The translations under genes and the position numbers were made by a program. 64,000 bases of DNA. Source: Obelidium mucronatum. Taxonomy: Eukaryota > Chytridiomycota > Chytridiomycetes > Chytridiales > Chytriomycetaceae. Shown here piece by piece: positions 20,150 to 32,167 of this stretch. Below the pieces are notes generated by a model. It worked only from the letters and a program-made list of their open reading frames with translations, did not search any database and was not told the origin of the DNA. The DNA is taken from NCBI GenBank assembly GCA_025765595.1, contig JAIVFH010000065.1, positions 124,001 to 188,000 on the forward strand, read 5' to 3'. Within the stretch, counting starts at the first letter, position 1; each line of letters begins with the position of its first letter.

Positions 20150-22345
20150 ATGGCAGCAGAAACTCTAGTCTTGCTATCACGCTCTTACACGCCGCAAATA
20201 AATCCGCTCGCGTACAACTCTGAGACTGAAGGCGGTCCCAGTTTGTTTTCGGAACCAGAGGAAGTGGCTGAGTACGCACCATCTGCAAATCAGTGCCTCA
20301 ATCCCAGCATATCATACGACGATATGGGAGATTCTCAAGATGAAATCGGTCTTAGTGCGATGGAGGCCGACATTGATTTGAAGGTATGTGCGCGCGCAGC
20401 AATTTTTTTGCTTTGACAAGGGGGGGTCCTAATGTATTGATTACAGATTCTGGTACGATTCCTGAGCAGATCCTTCATTTTTATTGTAATCTGATATTCT
20501 CCTATTTTTTTTTATGAAGAATCACGTATCCGGTGAAGACTTGGAACTTCGGCAGAAAAAGTGAGTCCAACTTGTTGACAGCTATTTCCATTACTAATCC
20601 GACTTTTTTTTTGTCTTTCCGACTGCAGATTTAGGAAAACAGTATCTGCAATCCAAATTATTGTAGGGAAGAAATTGTATAAAGAAAAGGCTGTGAGTTT
20701 AGAAAATTACTTCAGGGAGTGTTGGAAGGTAAACTCGACTACTCATTGTCAGGTTGGAGAAGGACTAAACTAGAATTTTCTAAAAAAAAAAGATTTCTCG
20801 AGCCCAAGTGTATCGATTCTTGGATTGCGCTTCGGTTCTGGCTGTAAGTACTTGTTATATTCCCCATCCCAACACTAAAACTTGATCATTTTCCAGCAAC
20901 TCGAAGGGTTTACGCGGATTCCTACACGCGAACGTCTATGTCGAACTCTGAAATGCCTTGCCAAAACAAAATGCGACTTGCGCATCCTCTGGGCTGCATC
21001 CCTCTGCCAACTACGCGGAAACCCAGACGCAATCACTTCTACAAGCCTAACACAACTATGGAGTGACTTACTTGAGGAAAGAAAGGTTTCTGGATTTGCA
21101 GAAGGGATGTTGGCTCCACCCAGTGGGTTCACAGAAGAAGCCTGGGAGCAGCAGATTGAGTCAACTGTTATTGAGTACGCCGGTGAATGGATGAACTCTT
21201 TGCCGAAAACTTTGACGCCTGTTCTGTCCTCTTGTCATTCCATAGATGCACCTACGCAAGAACTTCCAGCACCGGCTTCTGCTCCCAAGCCCCAAACTCC
21301 AGCCTGGAATACGTTTGAAGCCAAACACAGAGCTCCTATATTTTCCAGCATAGAAAGCCTCTTGGAGAGCAGTGACGTTGAAACACCGCCAGTCTTCTCG
21401 AACGACGAACTCACACTTACTTCGCAAGTACTATCCCAGATAGATTCCAGAAAACATCATTTAGAATATTTTTCAGATGGGGAATGGAAGCAAGCAAAGA
21501 GTCTATATTGGAGAATCAGTTCAAACTATGAAGAATCGGAATCAACACCAATAATGCTGACAAGCATACCCCCTCCTCCACCACCAAAAACATCAACAAC
21601 AACAACAGCAGCAGCATCTATCATGAATCTGAAGGCTCCTTCCAAGCATCCCAAACAAAAATCTATTCGTTCAAAGATTGCAGCCCCGGCTTCCGCAAAA
21701 GCGGCGTATGATTCCACCGCCATGGAGTCTTCTTCGGGAACTGACTATCCCACATCTAAACCGGCTGTCCCTGTCGCTGCGGAACCACCTAGACTCTGTT
21801 ATGGAGGAAAACGACAGAAAAAGTCCAAGACTGAGAGGAGCTTTGATGCTGTTGAAATTTCTGATGAAGAAGATGAAAGTTACAATGATTTTGACTGTTC
21901 AAGTGACTATCATGATGAAGGGGGTTTGTTTGGTGGAACTGGGAGTGTAGCTGTTGCTAGCGGTGGTAGTGCAACAGGGAATTTGGGTGGGAGCGGCCGT
22001 CGTCAGTCCAAGACGCGGACAAAGAAAAGGCCTCGACACTCAAAGACGCCTGGTTCAAGTGACAATGGAGAGGCCGTAAGAAGTACGGGCACCACTGAGA
22101 AGCCTGATTCTCGCGGTTTAGAAGCGGTCTCTGATGCTATAGCAGAGGAGATGGCTGATGCTTGTTGGAGTGATTTCGCCCCCGAAGAGCTGGAAGCTGT
22201 TGCGGTGCTTCAAAAGTATAGGTTTGAGCGTCAAAGTGTGAGCCCCAATGCGCTGCAGCAAGTGAATCGAACTCAATCGCAGAATTTCGAGGAGGATGTT
22301 GTTGTCGCAGCTGCAAAACAGGAGAGTTTGGGGAAAAGCTGTTAA
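20150..22345 (+). CDS. Unrecognised, nuclear-looking protein with a possible 6-nt microexon
   Basis: Exons 20150-20383, 20447-20452 (ATTCTG), 20520-20560, 20630-20693, 20794-20844 and 20898-22345 splice in frame. Residues about 75-190 are compact and helical (FRKTVSAIQIIVGKKLYKEKA; QVYRFLDCASVLAQLEGFTRI; CDLRILWAASLCQLRG), and look like a folded domain I cannot name. The rest is low complexity: a PPPPPPK tract, TTTTTAAAS, basic clusters (GGKRQKKSK; KKRPRHSK) that could be nuclear localisation signals, an acidic EISDEEDE patch and a Gly/Ser stretch. A chromatin or transcription role would fit this composition but is a guess. No frame breaks. The tiny second exon is supported by a good branch site and acceptor before it and normal intron sizes on both sides; skipping it also keeps the frame. 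Confidence 0.65.
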
Positions 22346-22651
22346 TGTAGCACCCGACCCTCATTCCAGCATCTCGCTCTATGTACTCGCCCACAGAATT
22401 TGTTTAATAGCTCCCATTATTTATTAAGTGACATTAGTATAGTATTTAATTTGTTTAGTTCTTTGAATTATAATTCTTTAGCATCGTATTATTTTCCCAC
22501 TATCTCTCGCACGCCATCAATGTTGTTCTTAAAAGACTTTATTTCCAATAAAAATCAACAAGATATATATAAGTTAAAAAAGGGGGGGTGAATCACCACC
22601 GCTGGGAATCCCAAAACAAAAGAGATGATGAATTTGGTTTTGTTTTTATAC
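22346..22651. other. AT-rich intergenic region between convergent genes
   Basis: About 300 bp between two stop codons on opposite strands. It is AT-rich, with AATAAA-like sequences near 22548 usable as polyadenylation signals. No other feature is seen. Confidence 0.6.
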
Positions 22652-23231
22652 TCATATCGCATCGCCAGCCTCTCTCCACTCGTTTCGTAGCATTTCCATC
22701 AACTTTTTGTCTTCGGCAGCAGAAGGCGCACTTTCTTCCTCGATAAGGGCAGCAGCAGCGTCTTCCTTTGCGGACTTTTTTCCTTTACCCTTCTTGCCTG
22801 ATCCAGAATCCTCGGCACCACCTTCACCGCTTGCGTTATCCTCCTGATCTTCATCTGCCTGTTTCTGTTGGAGACTCTTGTCCAGTTTTAGCTTGGTTGT
22901 GGCTAGTTTCAAAATATGCTGTTCGACAGATCCAGCAATCACAAGCTTGATGACAGTCACGTCACGCGTTTGACCGACTCGGTGGGCGCGATCTTCGGCT
23001 TGAGCATCGTTGTGTGGGTTGAAGTCCTAGCAAAAAAAACTTTTTAACTCTTGTTTTTTTTTAAACTGGTGATGGACCAACCATGTCATGGATAATGACA
23101 ACATTGGAACTCGTCAAGTTTAATCCCAGTCCTCCTGCTTTAGTGGACAACAAAAACACTCCAATAGATGGGTCTTCGTTAAAATCGTCAATCAGCGACT
23201 GCCTGAAAAGGAACGGGGTCAACACGGTAAC

Positions 23232-23279
<48 letters not shown>

Positions 23280-23364
23280 CACCTATCAACAACATTCGTG
23301 GATCCATCTAACCGAACAAACTTGATCCCAAGAGTCGTCATCACGGACTCAAGAACTATTTTTT

Positions 23365-23395
<31 letters not shown>

Positions 23396-26300
23396 AAGTT
23401 TAGTTCAAAGTTCAAAACAGCAAGAACAGGTTTCCCTCACCATCCAACATGATCACAAACTGCGAGAAAATCAAAACTCGATCGCCCTTTTCAATCATTT
23501 CAGGTAGCGTTGATTTCAACCATTCAACTTTTCCAGAGTCCATCCATTCCTCGTTCAATAATGCGTGATGTTGTATCGACTTGAAGTTTAAACAGAGTTT
23601 ATGTAGCTGGAAGTCAGACATGTATTCCATGTCCTCTCGGATGTAATCTATATTCGCTTCCATGTATTGCTCCTCCTATAGTTATCAACAACAACAAAAA
23701 AACACATCGTTTCAATGCTTTTTTTTCCATGGCATCGAAAAAAAAGTACTATACCCGCATAATCTCACGCGCCATAACCTTGAGTTTATCATTATTATAG
23801 ATCCGCCTGAAAAGAAGTGGGTGATTCGCCGCTTTCCTGAGCTGCATAAGGACGTTGGTGTTGTCTCCCGTGACTGGTTTCGCTTTGGCGGCTGCTAAAG
23901 CGGCTTTGGCAGCCTGCAGCCGCCTTCTTCTTCGCCGCAGCCGCCGCTACAGCAGCCGCTCCTTTCCGCGACCTCTTGGAAGGCGGCTCATCTTCGTCCT
24001 CGACTTCTTCAACTGCCGCCGGGGACCGATGGAGGCGTCTCTTCTGCTGGTGTCTCTTCAGAGGGAGGAGCTTCCGTCTTGAATAGACTCTTTTTGCAAT
24101 CGGCAATAATGCTCTAAAAAAGAATTCAAATTAATTCAGGAGGTTCGCCAAGATGAACGAAAAAAAAAAACAGACACGTACTTGGTACAACACTTTCTGA
24201 GACTCAGTCATGGTACAAAAGATTTCTTTCCGCAATTTCGAAGGCAACTCTTTAAGAACATTGTCTTTTTTCCTCCGTAGTACAAAGGGTGTCATCATTT
24301 GCTTTGCTCGTTGGATTCTTTGTCGATTCAACACTGTTGCGTCAGATGTGGATGTCGCCTTGAGACTGAAAATCTGTTTCAAGGCTTCTTCATCAGTCAG
24401 CAAAGATTTTCGGCATGATGAAGGTGAGAAGTGACAAGAGCTCCATTAAATTATTTCTGAAGCGGGAGTACCTGGCAACCAATTAAGCTTAAACTAGAAC
24501 CGTCGTTCGAAAGTATAAAAAAAAACACCGAACCAGTGAGCAAAAGCCGAAAAGGTGCCCGAATTGAGTTGAGAGACTGATACCGAGACGACTGCATATT
24601 TTTAACCATATGACCTTCATCCAAAATCATGCTCCGCGGCCGCAGCTTTTTCAGAAAGATTCGATCATCTTTTGAAGCTTGATGCCAGATTATACGTTGT
24701 CACCACCACATCATATGTTGCCAGATCGCCCTGAGCAACATTATACCGAATATTTTCTCGTTCCGGTTGCGAACCATAATATGACAGGATATTCAGCGAT
24801 GGAGACCAATTCGCAAATTCACGAAGCCAATTTTCCAAGGTTGAAGAAGGAACAATAATCAAGATGCGGACTTCCACGATCAGCCTTGATGTTTCAGTAA
24901 ACTGATCCAAGCAATAACTTGCGCAGTTTTTCCAAGACCCATCTGTGATTTTATGGTATTGTCTTCAGTAAAACAAGCCTTCAGATTACACAATTTCAAA
25001 GTGTACCTCGTCGGCGAGAATCCCTCCAAGACCCTTGCTATACAATAAATTCAACCAACTCACACCCACAAGCTGGTATGATTTCAATGTCATTTTGCTG
25101 TTCAAGTTACCCGGTTGCTTAGAAAGGCATTTTTCCGGGTCAGGTCGCACTCCTGCCGTGAGATCAGGTTCGTCCGCATTCGCTATCGGAACGCTGGTAA
25201 TATGAAGTCCCGTTTCTTCTTCCTCTTCCGAGTTTGCCGAGGGACCCGACAACTCCGATTCAGCATCAGCATCTTTCCTGGCTGATTCTGATTTCGGTTG
25301 AAACTGTGGTTTCATGTTCACAGCAACCGCTACAGATCCTACCGCCGATATGGGTTCATCCTTGGTCGATGCTTCATTGGTTGTCACTCCAACAGTGCCA
25401 TTATTGACCACAGCAGCAGCAACAGCGGCAGAGGGCGTTCCAGAGACCAATTCTTGCATGACCACCTCATTCCCTTCCTTCTTCGCCTCATCCTTAACTG
25501 TCGGAAACCCTTTCTTTGAAGGACTGCTTTCAGCTCCTTTATCAATCCAACATTGCATGACACTAAGGACTTCCCCACCCCTCTTTTCACATTGATTAAT
25601 CAACCGATCCACTTGGGTATACCCATCCATCAACGTAGTGGTACTTTTCCAACAGCTTGGAAATCCTCTTTTTCCCGCGTTTATGGATTTCGAATTTCGT
25701 GTACAAGTCCTGGACTGATTCAAACGGTCGAAACTCTGTGTTGTTGATTCAGCTATTTAGAAAACCAAAAAAAAAAAAAAAAAGAGTGGCCACGCTTTTT
25801 TTATACCAATGATTGTATCGGCTTGTTCTTCAGTACACATTAATGTATCAATAAGCTCCCGTTTTTCGACTGATCCGAAAAATTCATACATTTGTACTTC
25901 CATCATGGCTGAATGGGCGGCATTGTCTTGCCCACCGTTATACCTTCCGCCCTCTGAATCGTCAGTCGTCTTCTTCAGACCCATAGTGTTCTTCTTCGTC
26001 ATCCTCAGAAGTCGTTGGCATTATTGCGCTGTCGCTTCCTTTGTTTGGGTGCCTGAGATTGCATGAGCAGCGGCTTTCGCGGGATCACTGGCTGCTGCTT
26101 TTGTTGTTGCTGTTGTTGCTGATGCAGTAGTTGTTGTTGTTGAAGTTGTTGCAACTGCTGCCGTTGGAGTTGTTGAATCAAGAGTGGATTGGGCCGGAAC
26201 ATGGGGTTGTTTTGCATTTGTTGGGCTATGATGTTGTAGGGAGCTGTTCCAAACTGTTGCCGTTGTTGCATCAATAGTTGTTGTCTTTGAAGTTGTTGTT

Positions 26301-27336
26301 GTTGCATTTGAAACTGGAGTAGTTGTTGCTGTTGGGGCGTCAATTGGCTGTGGAAGTGCAAGGTTGATTTGTTGTTGCTGTTGCATCCTAAGTTGTTGCT
26401 GCTGTAGCTGCTGTTGTTGCTGATTTTGGAGTTGCATCTGAAGTTGCGTGTTGTAAATGTCCGACTTTTTGACCAGTTTCCCTCTTTTCCGGTCTATGAA
26501 AGCGTTAGAACCATTACTCACTTACAAAAGTTCTCTCACCTTCGAGACTTGTTGATTCTATTTTGGATTCGAGATTGGTGACTATTTTGACACCGGCCTT
26601 TTGAACGTCATAGTCAACTTCAGCCAAAACACCTGCAATCATGTTTGGGTCCAGCGTAGGGAACATGTTCTTTAGTGAAGCCAAGGCACTGTCGCGTCTG
26701 GCAGCGTTGATGGCATCTTGTTGGAGTTGCTGCTGGTGTTGCTGGTGTTGTTGCTGTATTTGCTTGCAGTTGTAGTTGCTGTTGCTGTTGTTGCTGTGGC
26801 TGCTGTGCCCACACATGCGTGTCCAGGTCCGCAAACGACTGTGTCTGGTACGCCTTGCTCGCCAGCACGGACGACAGCGAGCGCACCTGCTGTTGCTTGA
26901 AGCTGCTGCTGCTGGACGTGCTGCAGATGCGCCTGCTGGATCTGCGCCTGCATCTGCTGCATCTGCAGCGCCGCGCTCGTTGGCGACTGCACGAGCAGCG
27001 GGTGCTGCTGGCCTTGCTGGCCCTGCGGCTGCGGCTGCGCGTTGAGCGGCGTCAGCAGCGGATGCAGCGGCGGCTGCTGCAGCAGAACGTGTTGCTGCGC
27101 GCCGGCGCGGCTGGCCACCCATCAGCGCGAGGTACAGCTGCTGCTGCTGCTGCTGTTGTTGTTGTTGTTGCTGCTGTTGCTGTTGCTGCAGCAGCGCCTG
27201 CGGCGAGTTGGTCCCCGTCGACGACGACGACACGCCGCCGCCCATCAGCGGATTGCGCAGCTTCGGCTGCCCCGCTCCACGCAGCAGGCGTCTCGGGAAC
27301 CAGCACTTGGCCTGGCTGCTCCTGATTTGGATTCAT
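22652..27336 (-). CDS. Fun30/SMARCAD1-type SNF2 chromatin remodeller, many frame breaks
   Basis: The N-terminus (from ATG 27336) is Gln-rich. A CUE-like ubiquitin-binding domain follows (about 26700-26600; [18 protein letters not shown]), then another Gln-rich stretch, an acidic region and the two-lobed SNF2 ATPase. Motifs in order: [31 protein letters not shown] (Walker A, split by an intron), [26 protein letters not shown], the LTGTP/QNNL region, [27 protein letters not shown] and [17 protein letters not shown] plus these motifs identifies Fun30/SMARCAD1, an ATP-dependent remodeller acting in heterochromatin, DNA end resection and nucleosome sliding. Reading it through needs at least a dozen +1 skips, for example near 27290, 27115, 26870, 26750, 24893, 24880, 24470, 24465, 24405, 24015 and 23915. 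Introns contain a 44-base A run and a 29-base G run. The stop is at 22652. Confidence 0.85.
23233..23276. repeat. 44-base A homopolymer inside a Fun30 intron
   Basis: Uninterrupted A run on the plus strand (T in the transcript), between the exon ending LDGSTNVDR and the exon starting [10 protein letters not shown]. It forms an extreme polypyrimidine tract in that intron. Confidence 0.95.
23367..23395. repeat. 29-base G homopolymer inside a Fun30 intron
   Basis: Uninterrupted G run on the plus strand (C in the transcript), preceded by an 8-base T run, in the intron just upstream of the exon coding [13 protein letters not shown] run of this length is difficult to sequence, so its exact length is doubtful. 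Confidence 0.9.
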
Positions 27337-27639
27337 TTGTTTCCTATCAAGAACTGTTCGAGAACCAAAAACAAAAACAAAAAGAAAATAATAACACTAA
27401 AAACACGGGCGGACGTCGAAACAAGACGCGTGATTCCATTCGCCGCTTGCTTCAAATCCAGTTTCTGCTCTTGCTGCCCCCTTGAAGTCTCATTCACTGC
27501 CCAAACTGCTGTGATCCGTCAACTCCAGCAGTTTTTAGCAGCTCTATCGGTCTATCGACATGGATATCGGATATCAACGCTTGCAACTCTGTTCTTCTCG
27601 TTCTCTGTTTTCTTTTTTCTTCAAGCGAAACATTATAAA

Positions 27640-28952
27640 ATGAGTGCTACACCCGCCACACCAAAAGTCGAAGAGAACGAGAATGCTCTCGTTCCAGACA
27701 CTGTCACAAAGTACCAAACTGCTGCCGATATCGCAAACAAGGCCCTGACAACGGTCATTGCCGCTTTGGTGGCCGGTGCCAAAGTCAACGAAGTCTGCAA
27801 GCTTGGAGATGCCGCCATCCTCGAAGGAGTCAAGAACGTGTACAAGCAAAAGAAGGACCTCGTCAAGGGTGAGTCGGCCTTCTTTTTTTTTGGTGGCTAT
27901 CAGCTAGAGCTTGAGTTTGATACCTGATGTGTAGGTATTGCTTTCCCCACCTGCGTGTCTCCTGGAAACGTGATTTGCCACTTGGCCCCTCTCACACAAG
28001 ATGCCTGCCACCGTTTCCAGCCTTGGTTGATGGCGATGTTGTTCGGTATTGTTACTACCTATTGATACCTTCCGAGTTCCCACAACTAATCGAAAAAAAA
28101 ATCGCCTCAATACTCCTTTAGCATCGAACTCGGTGCTCAGATTGATGGATTCGCCGCCATGGTTGCCCACACTCACGTTGTCGGCTCCTCCAAGGCCGCC
28201 CCTGTAACTGGCCGCAAGGCAGACTTGATCACAGCTGCCCACAGTCGCCACCGAAACCGCCCTCCGTCTCCTTAAGCCTGGAAAAAACAACTACGAAGTC
28301 ACCGACGCCATCTCCAAAGTCGCCGCCGACTTTGGCGTAACCCCAGTCCAAGGAATGATGTCCCACCAACTCCTCAGAAACAGCGTCGCTGGTGCTGAAT
28401 CCAAGCGTATCATCCTCAACCCATCCGACGTTCAAAAGAAGGACTGCAAGAAGGTGGACTTTGAGGAGGGTGATGTCTTTAGTCTCGACATTGTCTTCAG
28501 CACCTGGTGAGGGTTACCCACGTACCAACGAAACCCACCGTACCACCGTCTTCAAAAAGACTGAAATTCAATACGCGCTCAAGACTGCTGCTGCTCGTGC
28601 TACTTACAGCACCATCAAGAAGGACTTTGGTGCGTTCCCATTTGCCATCAGCAACTTTGAGGACGAATCCAAAGCCAAGTTGGGTCTGATTGAATGTGAA
28701 AAGAACGGACTGGTTGAGCCATACAGAGTTTGTTATGAACAAGAAGGAGAGGAGTCTGTTCACGTTATCGTTACTGTCTTGTTGATGGCCAATGGGCCAT
28801 TGAAGATTACCGGTGTTGCCTTTGATGGTGAAGTTGTCAAGAGTGACAAGGTTGTCAAGGACGAAGAGATTAAGGCGTTGTTGGCTCAACCTGTTCGTAA
28901 CAACAAGAAGAAGAAGAAGGCTGCTGCTGCTGCCGCTTCTTCTGAGCAGTGA
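27640..28952 (+). CDS. PA2G4: PA2G4/EBP1-type protein (methionine aminopeptidase-fold)
   Basis: Exons 27640-27868, 27935-28045 and 28122-28952. Motifs: [86 protein letters not shown] and GEGYP, then a Lys-rich tail (NNKKKKKAA). This is proliferation-associated protein 2G4/EBP1, which has the M24 peptidase fold but is regarded as catalytically inactive; it binds ribosomes near the exit tunnel and nucleic acids. Length (about 385-390 residues) fits. Reading through needs +1 skips near 27998, 28027, 28240 and 28503; at 28503 the uncorrected frame runs into TGA inside GEG. It starts about 300 bp from the divergent Fun30 gene. Confidence 0.9.
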
Positions 28953-29189
28953 ATGAATTTTTAACTGTTCTGGGTTTAGTTCTTTACAGTTTTCTGCATG
29001 CGTGCTGATTTCTTGTGCTGCTACTTAATTTTTTTTGTGGATTGTGTGTTATTGATGAGGGATGTCTGTCTGATTATGTAATAGACACAATATTTCGGAG
29101 TTTTTGATGGTGTACAGTTTAAGTTGTGCATCTAAAAGCACAAAAAAAAAATGTTGATTCGTTTGTATTGGATTCACACGAACAAAGGC

Positions 29190-30955
29190 TCAATACTGGC
29201 AATGCCCAAACCATCTTGGCATTGGAACAACATCCTTCACATTCGCCATTCCACTGATGGCCATCAGATACCTCTCCACTCCCAACCCAAACCCACCATG
29301 TGGAACGGATCCAAAACGTCTTAAATCCAAATACCATTCCAGCCCTTCCAACCCCAGTCCCTTCTCCTTGATCTTTCGTTCTATTCCTTCCAAAGAATGC
29401 TCTCTCAAACTTCCACCCACCACTTCCCCAATCCCAGGAACCAGTAAATCCACACACGCGACAGTGGTCCCTTCCAAGCTCTCCTGCTTGACAGAATCCA
29501 ACATATAAAAAGGTTTGACTTGCGCAGGATAATCCGTCACAAAAACAGGTTTCTTGAAATACTCTTCCGCTAGGAACCGTTCATGTTCACTTTGTAAAGA
29601 AACACCCCACTTGTCTACAGGATGTACCCAGCTTCTGTTTACCCTCTGGAGAATACCAAGCGCTTCAGTGTATGTGATGCGTTCAAAGGGCTTTGCCGTC
29701 GACTTCAACATGGCCTAATAACTCCACCAAAGACGGCAGTCGTAGGGTGGTGTGACCCCACTGCTTCCCACACCACTACCACCTGCCTGCAGCTTTTCGA
29801 TTCATTTCTTGGAAACTAGACAAGACATGCAAATCATCTGTACACGTTGATTCAACAAAATCAGTCGTTGATTTGATGCTTGCTTCAATCAGATCCAACA
29901 ATTGATCCAAATCAGTGATGAACGCGGCTTCTGCTTCGAGCATCCAGAATTCCGCGAGATGCCGTGTTGAGAGCTGATTTTTCAGCGCGGAATGCTGGAC
30001 TGATTGTGTAGACGCGGGGTAGCGCGGCGTTTAGGGCTTCGAGATGGAGTTGTGAGGATACTGTTAGATTTGAAGGCGAGTTGAAGAATTCGAAGGGAGG
30101 TTGTTGTTGCTGTTTCGATGTGTGGTGGTGGTGGTGGTGGTTGTTGAGGTTTTTTGAAGGCGGCAGCGGGGGGTTGCTGTAACTCGCCAGGGACTCAGAA
30201 CTCAATACGCGGAAAGATTCCCCTGCTCCCTCGCAATCGTTTGACTGTGAGAATAGGAGTGTTGACGTGGATGAAATCTTGGTTCTATTTTGCGCTTTTT
30301 CTGGTGAGTCAATGTTGAAATACAGAGCTTCTTTCTCGTACCTGGAAAAAGTTGTGAAAGCCCTGCATTGTTGCATTTCTTAATTTCCAGATTGCTGTGA
30401 ATGTGCGAGTCCGCGTTCGAAGATGGAAGTTGTCTCGCAGGTGCTCGAGCGGCAGCTTTGCCTTGTGCAGTGGGTACTTCTGAATGCGACATAGAAATAG
30501 GAGGTCAAGACCGTAACAGCAATCGAAGCCCCCCCTCTTCTCTTCTTCTTTTTTAATGATTTCGGTAATGTACCTCGGGATCAGCGCCGCCAAGAACAGT
30601 CACATTGTCAACTTTAAGCTCCTGTTTTCTGATTTCCTCCAATCGACTTGACCAAAGCGCCTTCAAGACGCACGCTGGCGCCCGTTGATATCCTGAAGCG
30701 GAAAAAAAACTATTACATCCTGGACGCTTATAGTTTGTGGATACTGCATACCGTTTGACGAGACCAGGATCTGTCACAACGGCTTGAACGCCTTGCGAGC
30801 ACTGAGCCGTCAGCCACTTGTACAAACGCGAGCTGCTTCTGAGTCCGCACGGTTCGAACCCATCCATGCACAACTACGCGTTCGTTGCTTGGTGTTGCGG
30901 CAAAAGCGGCCAAAGTCTCTTTGATGGATTTGACTGGAAATCGGTATTTTGACAT
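29190..30955 (-). CDS. Asparaginyl-tRNA synthetase, organellar/bacterial type, with frame breaks
   Basis: From ATG 30955: the OB-fold anticodon-binding domain (VVVHGWVRTVRTQKQLAFVQV, then ISTGASVRLEGALVKS), PLEHLRDNFHLRTRTRTF, motif 2 (SNDCEGAGE, FRAEKSA, HLAEFWMLEAEAAF) and motif 3 (GGFGLGVERYLMAISG). The ending (NVKDVVPMPRWFG) and the NDCEGAGE form match the bacterial/mitochondrial AsnRS class, so the enzyme probably charges mitochondrial tRNA-Asn. At least six +1 skips are needed, near 30818, 30628, 30235, 29960, 29775 and 29722; the segment 29700-29850 also contains an in-frame stop and is low in complexity. A His/Gln-rich insert (about 30070-30150) is unusual for the family. Start chosen by motif distance. 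Confidence 0.87.
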
Positions 30956-31199
30956 TTTTGCGTACCCAAAGCTCTTCCAAGTGCTGACTATGTTATAGTT
31001 TTGGATCAGCGCTTGTTTTAAATATTATAATGGAACTGAATATTTTTTTATTCAATCTTGAGTTCATTGGTTCCCATCATCTCTCTGGAGCCATTACTCA
31101 CATTTTCCCGCTTCTAAAAGAAGTTTCATAACGGAAACTTTGCCTATAATTTGCAATTCGAAAGGCAAAATTGTCTTTTGCTGCTGGATTGAGTTTTCC

Positions 31200-32105
31200 G
31201 ACACTTGTACTGGCCATTCTGCGAGGCCCATTTTTATGGCGCCGTTATCCTCCGCAGCTCGATCGATTTTCCTGATTCAAGCAGCAGTTTGATGAGACTT
31301 GTGTGGCCATCTGATGGCGTGGTTATGGGTTCTGTTGGATCCACTTTTCCTGACTCAAGAAGCAACTTCACAACATTTGTATGACCATTCTCTGATGCAT
31401 TGTATATTGGCGTCATTTGCGGGCCCACGCTGGGTCATCCGATTCATAAGCCAGCAACAATTTCACGAACCCTTTTCAGAACCATTTGAAGCCGCAATTC
31501 GAAAAGCAGAGTTGGCAACATGTTCCTGACTACTTTTACTGACTTTTACTGATCCAAGCAGAAGTTTTACTATATTTCCTTGATCATTTTCTTGATGCTC
31601 GCAGTTGAGGCCAAATCAACGGCTGCCTTCGCTGAAGAAGTACTTTCACTACTTGCATATTCCCGAATTCGGACGCGTTTTCAATACACCAATTGGTGGA
31701 GTAAGACCATTACCAGATCAAATTGGTTGTGGTTATGACGCGTGGTAAAGTGTGACATGATTGGAATCCAGCGTCCCGAGCCGCCGACTTTCTAGAACTG
31801 CTTCGACATACTGCGCTTAGCCTTGATTGAAGATAGGAGATTGAAGCAATCGTCGAGCGGTTGGCGCCCTTCATAGAACTCCCAACCCACTCACGATAAA
31901 AGAGAGCTCGGTCGCAGGCCGGAATCAATTCTCACTTCGAATCAACGAGTTCAAGTGGTCGTAGATCTTTGCCTGCGATATGGTTCTGATGAAGGATGTT
32001 GCTCAAGAGGGTTTGAGCAAACAGCCGCTTTGACGCAAAGAGAACTGACGCTAAACTTTTATCGATTGGAAGATGAATGAGGATGTTTGCAATGATTTCC
32101 GGAAG
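31200..32105 (-). pseudogene. Decayed F-box/ankyrin-repeat gene
   Basis: On the minus strand from about 32105 an F-box-like start is readable (LPEIIANILIHLPIDKSLASV), followed in the same frame by a TGA near 31936 and then more reading frame. Further down, pieces of ankyrin repeats appear in different frames: ENASEFGNMQVVKVLLQR (about 31660), FRIAASNGS with FVKLLLAYESDDPAW (about 31440-31500), and NASENGHTNVVKLLLESG with GHTSLIKLLLESG (about 31260-31400). F-box plus ankyrin proteins are substrate receptors of SCF ligases. Stops and frame changes of mixed type suggest a dead or dying copy, though sequence errors like those in neighbouring genes may contribute. Confidence 0.5.
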
Positions 32106-32167
32106 TGAGGACCTATAGAATTCTAGAAGAAAAAAGAAAGGGGTTCAAAGCACGCGCCGACATTATT

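Noticed and set aside
26718..27325. Leu/Val-rich plus-strand ORFs around 27 kb
   Set aside because: Reverse complement of Gln-rich coding repeats of the Fun30 gene.
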